From positions 87,495,740 to 87,559,739 of the forward strand of contig OW804095.1 of assembly GCA_942159475.1 (NCBI GenBank): a stretch of 64,000 nucleotides of DNA, in the 5' to 3' direction. Source of the DNA: Sthenelais limicola (Eukaryota; Annelida; Polychaeta; Phyllodocida; Sigalionidae). The translations under genes and the position numbers were made by a program. Below, in pieces: positions 46,571-60,300 of this stretch. Position 1 is the stretch's first letter, and each line of letters opens with the position of its first letter. Below the pieces are notes generated by a model that was given only the letters and a program-made list of their open reading frames with translations, was not told where the DNA came from and made no database searches.

Positions 46571-46716
46571 TATAAAATATTAACTGCAACTGATTTCTTG
46601 TTATGAGGAGTAATTGACTGATACATACTGATGTCTTGAATTGGGTTTAGTCTTGAGTAAAGAATGTAATATGCTTCATTAGATATAAAGTCAAATTATC
46701 CGTTTGTAACTTTATC

Positions 46717-47831
46717 TGTAGTGAACTGCAGTATCATAAGGGGTATGAGGAGAGGTCTATTGAGAAAGAACAACCAGTAACGAAGCGATATTCATTTGCA
46801 CCGGGTTTTATATACTCTACACCCAGGTCAAAGCAATAAACAACTTGAATTAAATAACAGAATGTTGGGGCCCTCCAGGCACAAATCCGTAGTATCAAGC
46901 AAGGTCCTGTCTCCTTGCAAAGCATGGCATGCTTTGCCTACCGTCCGCAGGAAGGTGTCTGATGGGCGATTAGAACCTGAAGTTGGAGGGGGGGGTTGGT
47001 TGTCTGTTTGCTTAGGGACCCCACCGAGGCGTTAGCCGAGGTGCGTCCCGGGCAAACAGACAACCAACCCCCCCTACAACTGAAGGATCTAATTGCTTTA
47101 GTCTCAAATTCTTGGGATCCTCCATCACTTCCAATTTAACACAAAACAATAACGTTGCGATCCCTAGGGCAACTTCTAAAGCATAAAGACACTACCAACA
47201 CTTCAACAACATAGGCAACGGCCACCCCTTTGTCACCACCATAATGGACTGGGCTAAACCAACTTGGACAATCTTTGGTGGACGTCGCGTGACTCCAAGC
47301 GCACGCTCTCTATGCTGGTCATCATGTATAGGGAGGGGAGGGATAATTTTATGTTTGAACGTTCTCTGTATGTCTACACAATACATATGTATACTAAATA
47401 ATGTCACACATCCCTATGTTCAGGCGTGGTGGGTGTTGCTCACAACTGTATCATAAAATTAACTCATAACCACATCCCACCCGCACCCCATAATCCAACG
47501 ATTAGAACTTGGCATCTCCCCATCCCAAACATAATGGTCCAGCTGTGTTCAACAGACCGGAACCATCACGTTGCTAAACAAGGACCATGGTCACCAGCCC
47601 GGAACCATCTAGTTGTCCGCTCTCACGTAGTTCACCAGTAAATACCTCGAAATCCCAAGAATTCGAGACTAAATAGGTATATGACAGTTGGTATAGTATG
47701 GTGTGTCCCCCTGCTTGAACTGGCCGGTATTGCATATTGCTTCCGACTCTAGTAGTGGTGCTACCTGTTGCCGCAGCATGGTGTTGGTGTCGTTGGCAAC
47801 AGGGATGCTATGATACAGCGGACCCACTACA
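46717..47831 (-). repeat. Solo LTR related to the old gypsy element, with internal hairpin
   Basis: The + strand begins TGTAGTGAACTGCAG and ends GACCCACTACA, matching the ends of the LTR at 16463-16913. Interior blocks (GAAAGAA, TTTTAT, GACTCTAGTAG, GTTGGTGT) occur in the same order. No gag or pol lies on either side. At 1115 bp it is more than twice as long, partly because of a foldback insertion. Flanks TATC and TATT might be a worn duplication. Confidence 0.65.
46966..47096. repeat. Hairpin with 46-bp arms inside the solo LTR
   Basis: The left arm 46966-47011 holds GTTGGTTGTCTGTTTGC. The right arm 47052-47096 is its reverse complement, perfect over the inner 24 bases. The 40-base loop has a second nested stem (GGGAC...GTCCC). 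Confidence 0.88.
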
Positions 47832-47833
47832 TA

Positions 47834-47960
47834 TTTATTTATTTTTTTAAAGATTTATTTATATTTGGTTTACCGACTCCCCTTTTCGGGGTTAGTTCTG
47901 TCGGGCCAAGATAATGTGGAGATAAAATACAATAATAATTTTCCTTTGTGCATGGTGTAG
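47834..47960 (-). mobile_element. LINE 3' tail
   Basis: The - strand has CCCCGAAAAGGGGAG followed by AAACCAAATATAAATAAATC and an A/T-rich tail, a hairpin-then-tail arrangement typical of CR1-like 3' ends. It directly abuts the solo LTR. Confidence 0.5.
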
Positions 47961-48298
47961 ACATATATATACAGAAGAAATCTTTAAATTCAATGCGTGA
48001 CAGTATAGTGAACAATAAATATCAGGTAGTCAGATTGAAAAAAAGTGATATTTAGGCTGGTCACCAAAATTAATAAGTTGGGAGATAATGAGACCTTTGG
48101 CATAGAAGTAGCTTTACCTCAGAAAAGGTTTCAAACAAAGCCCAGGACTGTGAGGAGAAAATTACTAACCCCACGGAATCGAAAAACCTGTCTGTGCTAT
48201 GCTATGCTTTGGATTGGTCGATAGAAATATAGAGGACAATAGAAATGTTCATTTTGTGACGGAAATCAGATGAGAACGCAGCTTTAAAATGATTTAAA
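47961..48298. other. Non-coding, with right-end remnant of the TTAA MITE
   Basis: GAGAACGCAGCTTTAA at 48272-48287 matches the right end of the MITE family. The left end was not found. Confidence 0.45.
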
Positions 48299-48670
48299 TG
48301 ATACTAGCAAATACCCGTGCTTCACACGGGATTTGCTAGTGGGACACTCTCCTTGTTCCCTCTCCAACCATCTTTCTCTTTCAAGTTGTCTCTGTAAGTT
48401 AGTATCTGTATTAACATTCATACCTCAAATGGAACCCTGTTAAAATGTTTTTTGTCACTGTATTGTTGTTGCCTCCCATTCCCTCTCCCCCTGGCCCTCT
48501 CCCCCCTCCCCCCCTTCCCCCGTCCCTCTCCCTCCTTCCACCCCTTCCCCTTCCCCTTCCCCGCCCACTTCCCCTCTCCCCCCACCCCCTGCCCCTCTCC
48601 CCCCGCCCCTCTCCCCCTGCCCCTCTGCCCCTCTGCCCCTTCCCCTCGCCCCTCTCCTCCTGGCCCCACA
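48299..48670 (+). repeat. Polypyrimidine repeat family, copy with intact terminal hairpin
   Basis: ACTAGCAAATACCCGTGC-TTCA-CACGGGATTTGCTAGT is a near-perfect hairpin at about 48302-48340. It is followed by CT-rich sequence (48345-48660). The 3' part seen in other copies is absent. Confidence 0.7.
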
Positions 48671-49708
48671 ATGGACATTACCTGTCCATGATGTCATGCT
48701 TTGGGTGACCCAGAAACCTGGTGTAGGGGCACTGATAGGTTTGTTTTCAGGCAGTGCTGGGGGCCCTGGATGGGGGTGCTCGATGTAAACCCATTTCTAA
48801 CCCCTTTCCAACCCTAATTTGTTTATGAAACCTAGTGGAATGGTTCGGCACCATTTTTGGCAATGTGCATGTGAAATATAATGGAGATCTGGCCAGCGAT
48901 TTCAGAGAAGATAGCAGTTTAAGGCTCCAAACCCTTATTTTATTAATATAGAGATACCAAAAGCAAGATTCTGCCTGTATAGTAGATCCTCATTTTAATC
49001 TTACATATATATAATCAACTATCCAAAATAGCCCAGAAGACACATGTATTAAGAACCTTTCAATCAAAGACAAAAACTTTTAATCTGTATATATTCGCTA
49101 CAAATATCCAGCTGAACTAATTCATCATCCAATATCACACTTGTGGCTTCAGCATAATCTTCTGAATATTGAGTAAACGGAACACCATAAGTTCATCCCA
49201 CTTTTGCCTCACATGATATCCATGTCCTCCTATAAAACAACCTCATATTTCACCTAGCAACAGCCATGTAGGAGAGACAAAAAACCTCTTGGAGATACTT
49301 TACTCCCACACGCTGTCTGCATGACTACTTGGGTAGGACATAGCGTCCTTGGTGTATGGCTTGGAGGGTCTGTCCAAAGGCGGTTACCGATGATGATATG
49401 ATGCTATTATTGTCATCTAATCAGGCCTTTGTGACGCATGTAAAGTTTATGAAAACACTGCTGTCTTGACCTCAGAAGTCACCTTAACTTCGCTGATACC
49501 TATGATATCATTCGGAAGGTTGGCGAGGGAAACTAACCATCGACTAGCATCGTAAAAAAGTAAAGGTCTATAGGACTACCTAGGATGTTCCTGAAATAAA
49601 CGTAGGGCCACAAAGGATGATCTATTTTAAATTCATTTATTGCAAACAGTGGTGAACCGTTCTCATTTCAAATTCCAAAATGAAATAATATGGAAATGAG
49701 GGTGAACA
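48671..49708. other. Non-coding interval
   Basis: No gene recognised. Confidence 0.4.
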
Positions 49709-50050
49709 TTAAAGCTGCATTCTAAGCTATTATGAAAAGTAACTATTACAACATTTACTCATTGTTTGACTTATAGGACTGAATCTAGCAATATTTTGCT
49801 GCTGTTATATAAATACATAGATTTTAAGTCAAATGGGCCAAAGAAAAACGAGCGCGGATTGGCGATACTAAAATGACTGCAGCAAAGGATTTCGGCGGGC
49901 CACAGAAATGTACATGTGGACCTTTATGAAGCCCTGCTGCAGCAAAAAGAACAGGGTGAACTCGACCACAATTTTAGTCTAATTACTTTCAGGTAGGAAC
50001 AAAACGTAGAAAACCTTTTTGATTGATCCTAACCGCAAATGTAGCTTTAA
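49709..50050. mobile_element. TTAA-flanked MITE, copy 3
   Basis: TTAA at 49709-49712 and 50047-50050; left end AGCTGCATTCTAAGCTATTA, right end (reversed) AGCTACATTTGCGG. Contains GCAGCAAAGGATTTCGGCGG, the reverse of the block in copy 1, so the interiors are in opposite orientation. Confidence 0.8.
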
Positions 50051-51175
50051 ATCACTGCTTGTAAGTCCATTTTTTTTATAATTTAGACCATTTTGTGTGG
50101 GTTGGTAAATGATATTAGGCCTCAGGTGAGGATCAATGTATACATGATACACCGGATGAAGAAAGGTCATGTCACTTTTTAAAAAAAAAATCATTACAGA
50201 CTTCTACAACTCTATAAAATATGTTGAAAAAATTGCAACCACCATTGTACGCCACTTATTCCTCCAGGGACAGAAAGACTGGTTTGGCATTTGAAATAGT
50301 TGTATAACTCAGCAGCAAGTGTCTTTCGACATAATGCTCAGAGGTGTCATAAACAGTTCCATCAAGGACATTATAGGTTAAGGGTTAGTTTTTCTCTTAC
50401 AGAACTGTTCCAGCAAATGATTTACATACCTATGCAGTTCAATAAAGAGGCTCTAGCTTAAGTCCGGTATCCACTACCACGTCAAGCCACAAGTGAAAAC
50501 GTACTTGTAAGCGGAAGAAGAGGTTTTTGCATTCAAACCAAAGATCATTTTCATTGACTAATATTATTATCTAGACGAATCGTGGCCCATGCGAAAAACC
50601 ATTTTCACCGAAAATAGACACAAGCTTATGACCGCCACCCATGCCTCTATAACAGAGAACCTATATAGAACAAAGCCCTATCCAACAGACTTTTCTCCCT
50701 TAATTCGATCATAGACTGTCGATTTCTTTCACCAATCGAAAGGGAATTGCATCAAAAACTACATGTCTGAGTTTGAAAGAAATCTGAGTCCCAGAGGTGA
50801 AGATTAAAAAGTGAATTTTCTGCTACCGCTTCTTTAATCAAGAAGCAGGAGCAGCAGTGGGAGAAGTAGCGGGGCAGTGGAACCAAGGCTTAAATCCGAA
50901 TATAATAACAAGTGGAGCTGGTCGGAGGGGAGTCTAGATAGGTTGTGCAATTTAAGTTCTTTATAATAATTGTTAAATGACAAATCGCATAATTGACGCA
51001 ATAAGCATGCGGTCTGGTGCAGCCCTACCTTAAGTGACACTATGAGCAAAGAGACCTGAGAGATTAACGAGCAGTCCAACTGCCCACCGAGAATTCCTAT
51101 CACTGTTATATCACTAACATTTGATATAAGAATACAATTATTCGCTGACATTATTTTTGTTTGTATCTTTTGCAG
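50051..51175. other. Upstream region or first intron of the GMC gene
   Basis: No gene recognised. A TTTTGCAG acceptor ends at 51175, 15 bases before the GMC start codon, suggesting a non-coding exon further upstream. Confidence 0.4.
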
Positions 51176-51190
51176 TAGGTAGCAGAGACC

Positions 51191-51323
51191 ATGGTGGCCC
51201 GTTACATCCCCCAGTTGATGGCCATAGGGGCAGTGCTTGCCGCCTACCGTATCCTAAGCACTGAAGATATCATCAACGCTTTCGCAGCACATGAACTAAA
51301 AGAAGACTATGATTATATAGTAG
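51191..51323 (+). CDS. GMC gene exon 1, ends at a GC donor
   Basis: ATG in strong context (GAGACCATGG). The donor is AG|GCAAGT at 51324, a consensus GC-AG donor. The nearby GT at 51320 would break the frame and the FAD motif; the GC site restores IVVGAGTSG. Confidence 0.87.
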
Positions 51324-54300
51324 GCAAGTATCAGCTAATAAGTATAAGTATCAATATAAGCTTTTATAGTAAAACCCATATTCATATGTGGTCCCCTGGT
51401 TACTAGAGTGAGAATAATAATAAGGAACGCATTTATATAAGTAGGTTTGGCCGAAACAGCCAGTACTCGTATCATTAATATTATCATTAATTGGAGCTCA
51501 TACGTCTCCAATTTATTGATTCCAACTTTCAAGTCAACAGAAGAAAATACAAAGGCCTCGCACAAAAGCATACCTCCATGTATTACCTTTAGTAATAGAC
51601 TTATTTAAGGCTAAGCGATCGTTTTTGAAGTGTTTACCAGTATCGGACCAGTATTCTTTCTTCAATGTTGAATCTCTAAGGAGACAGTTTTACAGACTTA
51701 CAGTTTTTTAGTCGGTCACTCTTTTGGAAGAAATACGTATCTTATTTACCTTTAGATTCTAACACCTTAAAACACTCAGTTGTCCTTTAATCAATTGATG
51801 TTTCTAAAGTCCAATCCCGGCTGGGGTATTGTATAAGTCCAATGCCAATTTGGTGAGGTTTATATAACCAACCGTTTCTGCTGTATTTTCAGTGGGTGCG
51901 GGCACATCTGGCTCTGTGGTAGCCTCTCGGCTGTCAGAGGATGACCAACGGTCAGTTCTTGTTCTGGAAGCGGGAGGGGACCCTTCCTCATTTCCTGATA
52001 TAGACATACCCATCTTTGCTGACCATGCCGTCGATACAGAATTCGACTGGCAATATAAAACAGTACCGCAAAAGAGTTCCTGCAAGGGACATGTTGACAA
52101 TGTGAGGCTTGTTAATTTCCTTCTGTTTATCTCCTTGAGCTGACCTGTGCTGTATTAGGATCTTATCAAGGAAAAACCTATAACTTATTTATTAGAGTTG
52201 TGATTTGTAATTTTATAATTGTCGTAGATTGTGACTTTTTTTAATATATATATATATTAATTATATATATATAATGGTAATGGTTGATATGTCCTGCGAC
52301 TGAGAATATTCCTCCAACTTCACATCCATTTCCTTTTATACCTTTCCGTTCTCTCGCCCATTGCACATTTAAAGCACCATTCTCAGCTAATACGATTTAG
52401 ACATTCTTATCTAATGTACTCATATTTCGACTTATAGGACTGAAATTCTGCAGTTGTTTTATGATTATACAAGAATTTGAAGTCCAGAACAACCGCAGCG
52501 AAATCTGTGAAATTTTAGTCAAATGGCTTTTAGATGGGTTGGAAAAGAACGGAACAAAAATTAAATCTTTAGTTATTGACCGATATTAACTGACTGATGT
52601 TAACTGAGAATGCTGCATTAAGAAATTGGTGACATTGAATTAAAGGGACCTTCAAAATTGTTTTTTTAAAAACTTTTTATATTCATGATTTACAGAATAC
52701 AGATATATACACATCGCTCATTAGAACGTTTTTCATAGTTATCTGCCATGGCGCACTCTAACTACCTATATCGTAATTATATGATGGACGCTTGGACATC
52801 AGACCTTCACCATCATCATGTCCCCAGGTCGTTTTATTAAATGCCCGCATACTTTCTTCCACAAGCTAATCATACTTTATGGTCCGGCAAGACAAGCAGC
52901 TTCGCCACTCAGGAAAAACGGAAAAATAACGCACAAGTGTTTTGTGAATGCGTCATCCTATATCCATCTCAAGTTGGGTTCGATTTTTATGCCATGATAT
53001 ATATATATATTTTAGCCTTATTGAATCATTATTTACCTTCATTTCATAGGGCCTGGGCCTGAGATTAGGGCCTGAGAACAATTGCTTCGTAGCCAAAAGT
53101 GCCAACCCCTCTAATCTGATAAAGTGTGTGAGCTGTGTGTGAGCTTAGATATGACATCAGGCGAGCCTGCCTTATCTATTCCACTTGATTAGTCATACAT
53201 TTCTGCTCCGCCCATGCACCACCCATTTCTTACCTCCAACATACTCCTCTCCACTCTGGCACATGCTCCCTGCACCATACTGCCTCCCTCTAGTTAGTAC
53301 GTAATAACCCTCACCCTTACCCAGTCATGGTTGGGTGCACACTGACATTGTGGCTCTATCCCTCCCAGCTCTGTCCCTCCCTCCCTCCCTCCCTTGCCTT
53401 TCACCCATTACCCCAATCTCTCTTTCTCTTTCACTCTCTGACTCTTGCTATAGCAGTAGCAATCTGGCTTTGAAATAAAGTGTTCTTTCATTAAATTAGT
53501 GTTTAAGTTACCTCTGTACTGAATACTAGAAGATCTATAGCAAGGCAACGCTTTAAAAAAGAACTAATACATTCAAACAACTTTTCAGTCTAAGCATGAC
53601 TAAATTGCAGTAACTATAAATTGACATCGGACACAAGTATTTGATCCCGAGAAATTGTTTCCTTTGGAAACGCAGGTATATACATTAAATTGACACTAAT
53701 TGTAAAGTTAAATAGATAAATAGTTGATTATATCATTTCTTAACTTAATACTTACCTAACTTGATACTTGTTATTAGAGGTATAGTAATATTATGAGGTT
53801 CATTCAGGCTTGGATAGAGCTACTTTTAGGCAGATATACTGTATTTGGTCGATTCTAATGAAATAGTTCCCAACGGGAAAGATTGACACATGGGTGTATT
53901 AAAAAAAAAGAAAAAACTGATTAATATTCCTAATTAATGTAAAAATGTAAGTTTCGAAAATGGGGGCATTTTTGTCCATCACCGTTTTTCTTCACTGATT
54001 TTTATAATGATCCCATGGATGAAGGTTTGTTTTCCATATACCATTCGAAAGGGCTTTTATTCTCCTCTGGGATCATATGAGAATATAATCATTTTATCAT
54101 TTTTGTAAATGAAAAAAAAATGACAATGAATATTGTACCATACCATCACCATCTGTGATGGAATATAGTTGTGATCACGGCAATATTTGGCAATAATTGG
54201 GATCTATTTTCTGACGCCCCCTGTAAACAAATTACTAATAATCAGATTGGTTCCAAACTTGGCAGTTTAATGCGCATATATATAAGGTTGATAGAAAACA

Positions 54301-57300
54301 ATAAATCAACTGATTAATGTACAAATAATTTTTGGGTACTCGGGTGGGGGGGGGGGGGGGGGGGGGTGGGGGGGGATGTAGGGGCCGAAATGTTGTCAAA
54401 TTGGTGGAAATGGCCAAATACATACAACCTGTGACATTGGCGAGCTTGAGTGAGCCCTACAGCAAGCATATCGTACTTTCTATGTTGCGTTGGTATACAC
54501 TGTATAGTACGAGGATATTGTGCTTTTCTTACTCCATGCCATTGTATATCGATGATGATATGTGAAAGTGCTGTGGTGTATAATATTAAAAAAATACTAA
54601 ATCATTAGTAATTCGTAAGCACTTATTACTAACATACTTATTAAACCAAACAATCACCTCTCAACCACTCATCAGTCAACCCTCGTACCTTACAACCAAT
54701 ACAAAGAACATACAGTTGTTATGCTAGTTATAATACAGCAGAGTAAATTAGGTGGGAGGGTGTGTGACATCCCACTCAACCCACTCGCCCCGCCCACACA
54801 AACACCCGACCTAACAACTATCTCAAACCTCACTTCTTCACAAACCTTCAATTATTCATGGTATCATCAGGTCCTGCATGGTGAAATTGATCTATTTCCA
54901 AAAAGAAGCTTAAAACCTGTTAATATGTTTACAAGAACTGCTTTGTAACATATTATAAGTACAAGCCTTTTGGTAAGCAATTCTAACTTCCTTCGAGCCG
55001 TTATGATGACCCTCCCCGCACCTCACCATCACAACTACCAAGTCCTTGGAAAAGAATTATGTATTTACGATTTGGTAGATGTACCCTTTGGCATTGCGAT
55101 TTAGATTGCAAGCACATTACCAAGGGGTTACACATCTTATATTTTATTGTAATCATAGGATTAGTAACTACAAGCAAATTACGAAATTGCAAGCCCTGAA
55201 ATTTAGTTGCGATTATACATCACCCCTAATTCTATTTACATTACCATGTATTTATCATTATAGAAACAACCATTGCTGTTTAATAGGAATCTTATAATTC
55301 GTTATTAGCTGATGATTAGAGATATAGAATATAGTAATGATTCTATTACAAATTCCGTTCTTTTTACTCGTTTGTAGGTTGCCAAGTGGCCTAGTGGAAA
55401 GTGTTTAGGCGGCAGCTCTAACCTTAATTACATGCTATATCTTCGTGGCAGTCGTCATGACTACGATGAGTGGGCTAAAAACGGAGCTCATGGCTGGGCT
55501 TACAAAGATGTGCTACCATATTTCATTAAGTCAGAGGACAACCGCAATGGTGAATTCGTCCGAACAGGTACCCTGCATAATCCCTACAAGCTATCGATGG
55601 GGTCACAGAAGCCAATAACTTGATTTATACACGTATATTATATCTTCTACACGTAATCAAAGGTCTTATATGTTTTAATGCAGTGATGTAACGTCTGATA
55701 TTCCATTATGCTCTATTATATTAACACGTAATTATATAACCCTCACAACACTAAAACCGAATGTGAATTGGTAAAACTGGAAACTAATTCAATACATTCC
55801 AATTGTAATACCAGTGTGATCTTACTCTCATATTACATTCTCAACTAACAAGGTCTTCTGATTACCCTGGAGCATGAAATCAAAACCAATAAGGTTAATT
55901 TGATGGGTATAAGTACGAATGCATGCAGATAGAGCTTATGTACAGCCCATACTGTGCATTATGATTCCATTAGCAGTTTTCACGAAAAATTGAAATACTG
56001 AAACAGAATTAATTGGTTTGGTACTTTTGTGATTATATTGACCACTCGCCTTTGCAAGGTATGCATAGTCAGTAGAAGATATTGCAAATGTGTGTACCAC
56101 CAGATGGTCACGACAAGAGCGAATACTACACAAACTTTTGTAACATGACAACGTTTTTTGATCATGCCAAATATGAGCGGGAATTCCTTCCCAAAGTAAA
56201 TACAAGCAAGACTTCTATCAAAAACATTATCAGCAGCTTGTGCTGTGAAGAAATTCAGACGGAGAGAAGATACTTCTAACTTCTGCTGTTTCCAATTTAT
56301 CTCTTGTTGTGAAGAAATATTGATACATACGTTTCGCCCAATTATTAGGTTTATTTACGGTAGTTTTATTCATTTCATTTATTTAACTAGATTTTCTGTG
56401 ATATTTATTTGACAGATGACGCAAATGGTAACTACAGCATTGTTTGATGAGAATGGTTGCATGGATGATCATTCGCAACTTTACATTTAAATTTCTTGTC
56501 AATGTATGTCCCGTCTTGTACCTTGGGTCTTTTTCCGAAGATATTCATAGGAAAACATGAAATGGTGGAATAATACATTCGTTTGAAAGAATAAGAAATA
56601 ATAGAAAAAGAAAAGAATATTGGACAAAAGAGAAAATCAATATCATTTCTGTTCTCATATTATCCTATGAACATAAATCAAGATCATACTTTGAGTTCTT
56701 TTTCAAAGATTTTGAGTCAAAAAGTTGAATTCCTTTCCTGTGGAAAGATGAAACTGGTCCAGCATTAGGATTCTGTCATCTTTTCCTTGATCTGTGAACA
56801 TTCAGTCATATGTTCGCATCTGCAAATAACCCCCTCTCGCTTGATATCGTACTCTCTATCGTGTTAATCGTTAACTCGCTACTTACTGCATGAAAATATG
56901 CTCAGGTAGCAAAGCGTATTGTGTCCTACGCACGACACATTTCAATGCACACATCAAACGCCTTATCTATCTATTCCTTGAAAGTAAACCTTTCCTAATA
57001 ATAATTGTAATATAATATATCTATGCTGGCTTTAGAACTGTCAATGTTTGCATGAAAAGGGGTAGTAAATGTGCGACAATTCTATTGCAAATCCACCCAA
57101 GTTATTTGCGGAATAATTGACCTCCTGGGGTTATTTGCAGAATGGGAAATCTATGCTGAATGTTACTTTTATAGAAAGTTTGAATCAACTTTGGTACCTT
57201 TATCCGAAAAGGAAGTTGCATCGGATGAAGTTATAATCGAGTTTAATGCTCAATGATTAATCGATAAAATTGATTGACCCTATAAAATGTTACACCTTCA

Positions 57301-60300
57301 AAGACAAGATGAACACTAATCCGTGTGCACATTACCGAAGGTTAATTAAAACTAATCTGGTGGGTTCCAGGTTATTTATATTTGTCGGCATGCTTCCTCT
57401 TCCTAGATGTTAGTCAGTCTATCAAATATGTATTCAATAATTATTATTTCACAATAATAAGGTCTTCAAACCCAACTTTAAATTTTAATGATTCACAAAT
57501 TGGTTTTAATAATCCAAATTGTATCCCAGTATAACCTACAGTAACCCAATTGGACAAGTATATTTTAACTCCTCTAACAAGGAGGACCTTTCCCCAATCA
57601 CATAACCTACTAACCTATTGAGATGAATGAACAATAGAATTAGTTATATTGCTATTCGCATTTACAATGTCATAGCAATCTTTTTAGATCACCGTCATGT
57701 ATAGATGATTCCACGATTATGTACTGCAGTATTCCATGGTTTCGGAGGTCGTATGACAGTAACTGACGTTGAAACATCACGTGTCACCGACATCATGTCA
57801 CGTGCATTCAATGAGATTGGAATAAAGAAGCGAGACATCAACGGACGTTCCCAATATGGTAGGTTTTATGAGTATATTGGCGAAATATATTATTATTATT
57901 ATTCAGTGGTGTCCCCACAGCTCCCTTTATTGAGCAAATGCAACTTTATTGGACGAGATTGCAGAGCAACCGAGTCCCATAAATATTCAATTACTAGTAC
58001 CGAGTTCCATTCACTATTCATTATATGCCCCTAGCATAGACAAATATTGAAATCCTAGCAAATACCCATCCTCTGGACGGTCCCCCTCTCTCCCCACACT
58101 TCCCCGCCCCGCACCTCTCCCTCTCCCTCTTCTTCACTCTCCCCCCCCCCCGTCTTCTCTGCCTCCCCCTCTCTCCCCACCCTCTCCTCTCTCCTACACC
58201 CTCTCCCTCCCCTCTTTTTCCTCCCTCTCTTCTCTGTTACTCATACCTTTTTCCCTCCCCTCCCCCTCTCCGATCCCCCATGCTCTCCCTCTTCTTGACT
58301 CTCCCCCTCCCCTTCTCCCCCCCCCCTTCCCCTCCTAACCCTCTCCCTCCTTCCCCACCTCTCTTACCCTGCGATGGTCCCGTGGTGCATTGAAGGTATG
58401 GTGTCATTACGTTTTCGTTCAAATTCTCTTCTAGTTCCCAGGGGCTGTCCCAGGAGCTTTCCCAGGCTATAAATAGAGTGTGGAGATCCATGATTAAAAA
58501 GGGCTTCAAAATCACATTTTCACCTCAGATCCCAGATACCTTCACAAACCACATTTATTGTCCTTCGGAAAGGGTCGACGGACCTGTACAGAACAGAAAA
58601 ACGGCTGGTAAAATCCCAGATTCCAAGAACATAATCCACAAAAATTCACCGTTTCACGTTTATTATATAGATAAACTTTTAGTTTTGGTTTTAAATCGTC
58701 ATAAAGTACCTAAAATTGACTAAAAGCTAAACGTATAACCAATTCGAATTTCTATCGTACACATACAAATATTTTGATTGCACCCTTTTACCAAGTGGAA
58801 TGTGCATAATAATTCATATAACAGAACGTGTGTTTTTCAACTACATGCAGTCTAAACCTTATCAAATCTGTGTACCACTTTTCTGAAATGTCTCCATTTT
58901 GAAATATATAAATATTATACTCACAACGGAGATTTCTGATCCAAATACACAGAGTATATTCCTACTATCCACGTTTTGTTAACAACTATATTTCCATTGA
59001 GAAAGGTTACATCATATCTGATTTTCTGATGTTCTATACTACCTACACAAAGGTAACATCTATTTTTACCTAGCTTTCATGATGGGGAATGGAAAGCCAA
59101 CACACATATATATAATGCATATAACATGCATCTAGCTCTACACATGAGTATAACTTTTATATAAAGTATAAATTCTGTTTAGTTTCGCGGGAAAATGATA
59201 AATATATTGGGTTTTGCTTTAATTGAGTAGATCTGTTTGGTTGTGTTGAACTGTATTTTGAACCTCATCCCCCCCCCCCCCCACACACACACACACATTA
59301 AATTTGGGTTATTTGGGAGGGTTGCTGAAGGCGAATTGAAAATTCTAGGCGACCTCACTAGAATTGGCACTCTTTACAGGTTACAGCTTGAACCAGGCTA
59401 CTGTTCTGCGTGGAACACGTTGGTCAACCGATAAGGCGTTCCTTAGCCGTGCAAAGCACAGGGATAATGTGGACATTCTTCAATCAGCAACTGTCACAAA
59501 GGTGTGTTACTCTCGCTTCTAGATACCATTATATTCTACTGATTTGCATACGTATTGGGTCGGGAAGGGTCCAACCACTGGTCGGATTTTGTTGACATAT
59601 TAGGGTTTACCCGAGTTCTTAGAACCCCTATGACACGCTTGACCTACAAATAATTCCTGTTTAGCCGAAAAATGATAAATGCCAGCAGGTGTATGTGACT
59701 TTAGTGCGTGGATTCAAACAATCTGTTCGGTTATGTTGAACTGTATTATGAATCTCATTTTATTTTCAATATGGGTTATTTAAGAGGATTGGCAAGGGCG
59801 AATTATACAGTTTCTGACGACATATATATTTATGTAGAAAGAAATATATCCCATGTGGCGTTGGAAAGGGATTATAGAAGTAAACATTCAAAGCTATTAG
59901 CTGGCTATTTATTCCTTTATTGCTATCCCATTGATCCTATTATAATATGCTCCGACATTGAATGTGTTCTCTCATGAGATCTATTTCTATCATCTATTAC
60001 ATAACGCATTAAATTACATTATTAGTATTGACGATTATATTATTAGCTCAGACTTAATAGAGAAATGCTTTCCGTCACTCCCGAGGCATATAGAGCATAT
60101 AGCCTACTATTATACATGTAAAAAGACATACAATTCTCTGTACATGATTAAAATATACTAATCAGACAAATTGCATGCATGAATAGATTCTTTTCGAGGG
60201 TAAACGTGCTGTCGGAGTGCAGTTCATTCATAACGGCGAGATTCAGACAGCCAGAGTGAACAAGGAGATCCTGCTTTGCGCCGGCACTATAGGCACCACC

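Larger units (their letters stand above)
57859..59379 (+). other. GMC intron 4
   Basis: About 1.5 kb, mostly filled by two repeats: the polypyrimidine family (58050-58690) and the 210-bp family (59125-59355). Confidence 0.7.

Noticed and set aside
48411..48708. Gly/Arg- and Pro-rich ORFs on both strands
   Set aside because: Low-complexity translation of the polypyrimidine repeat. The same happens at 38.9-39.2 and 58.2-58.5 kb.
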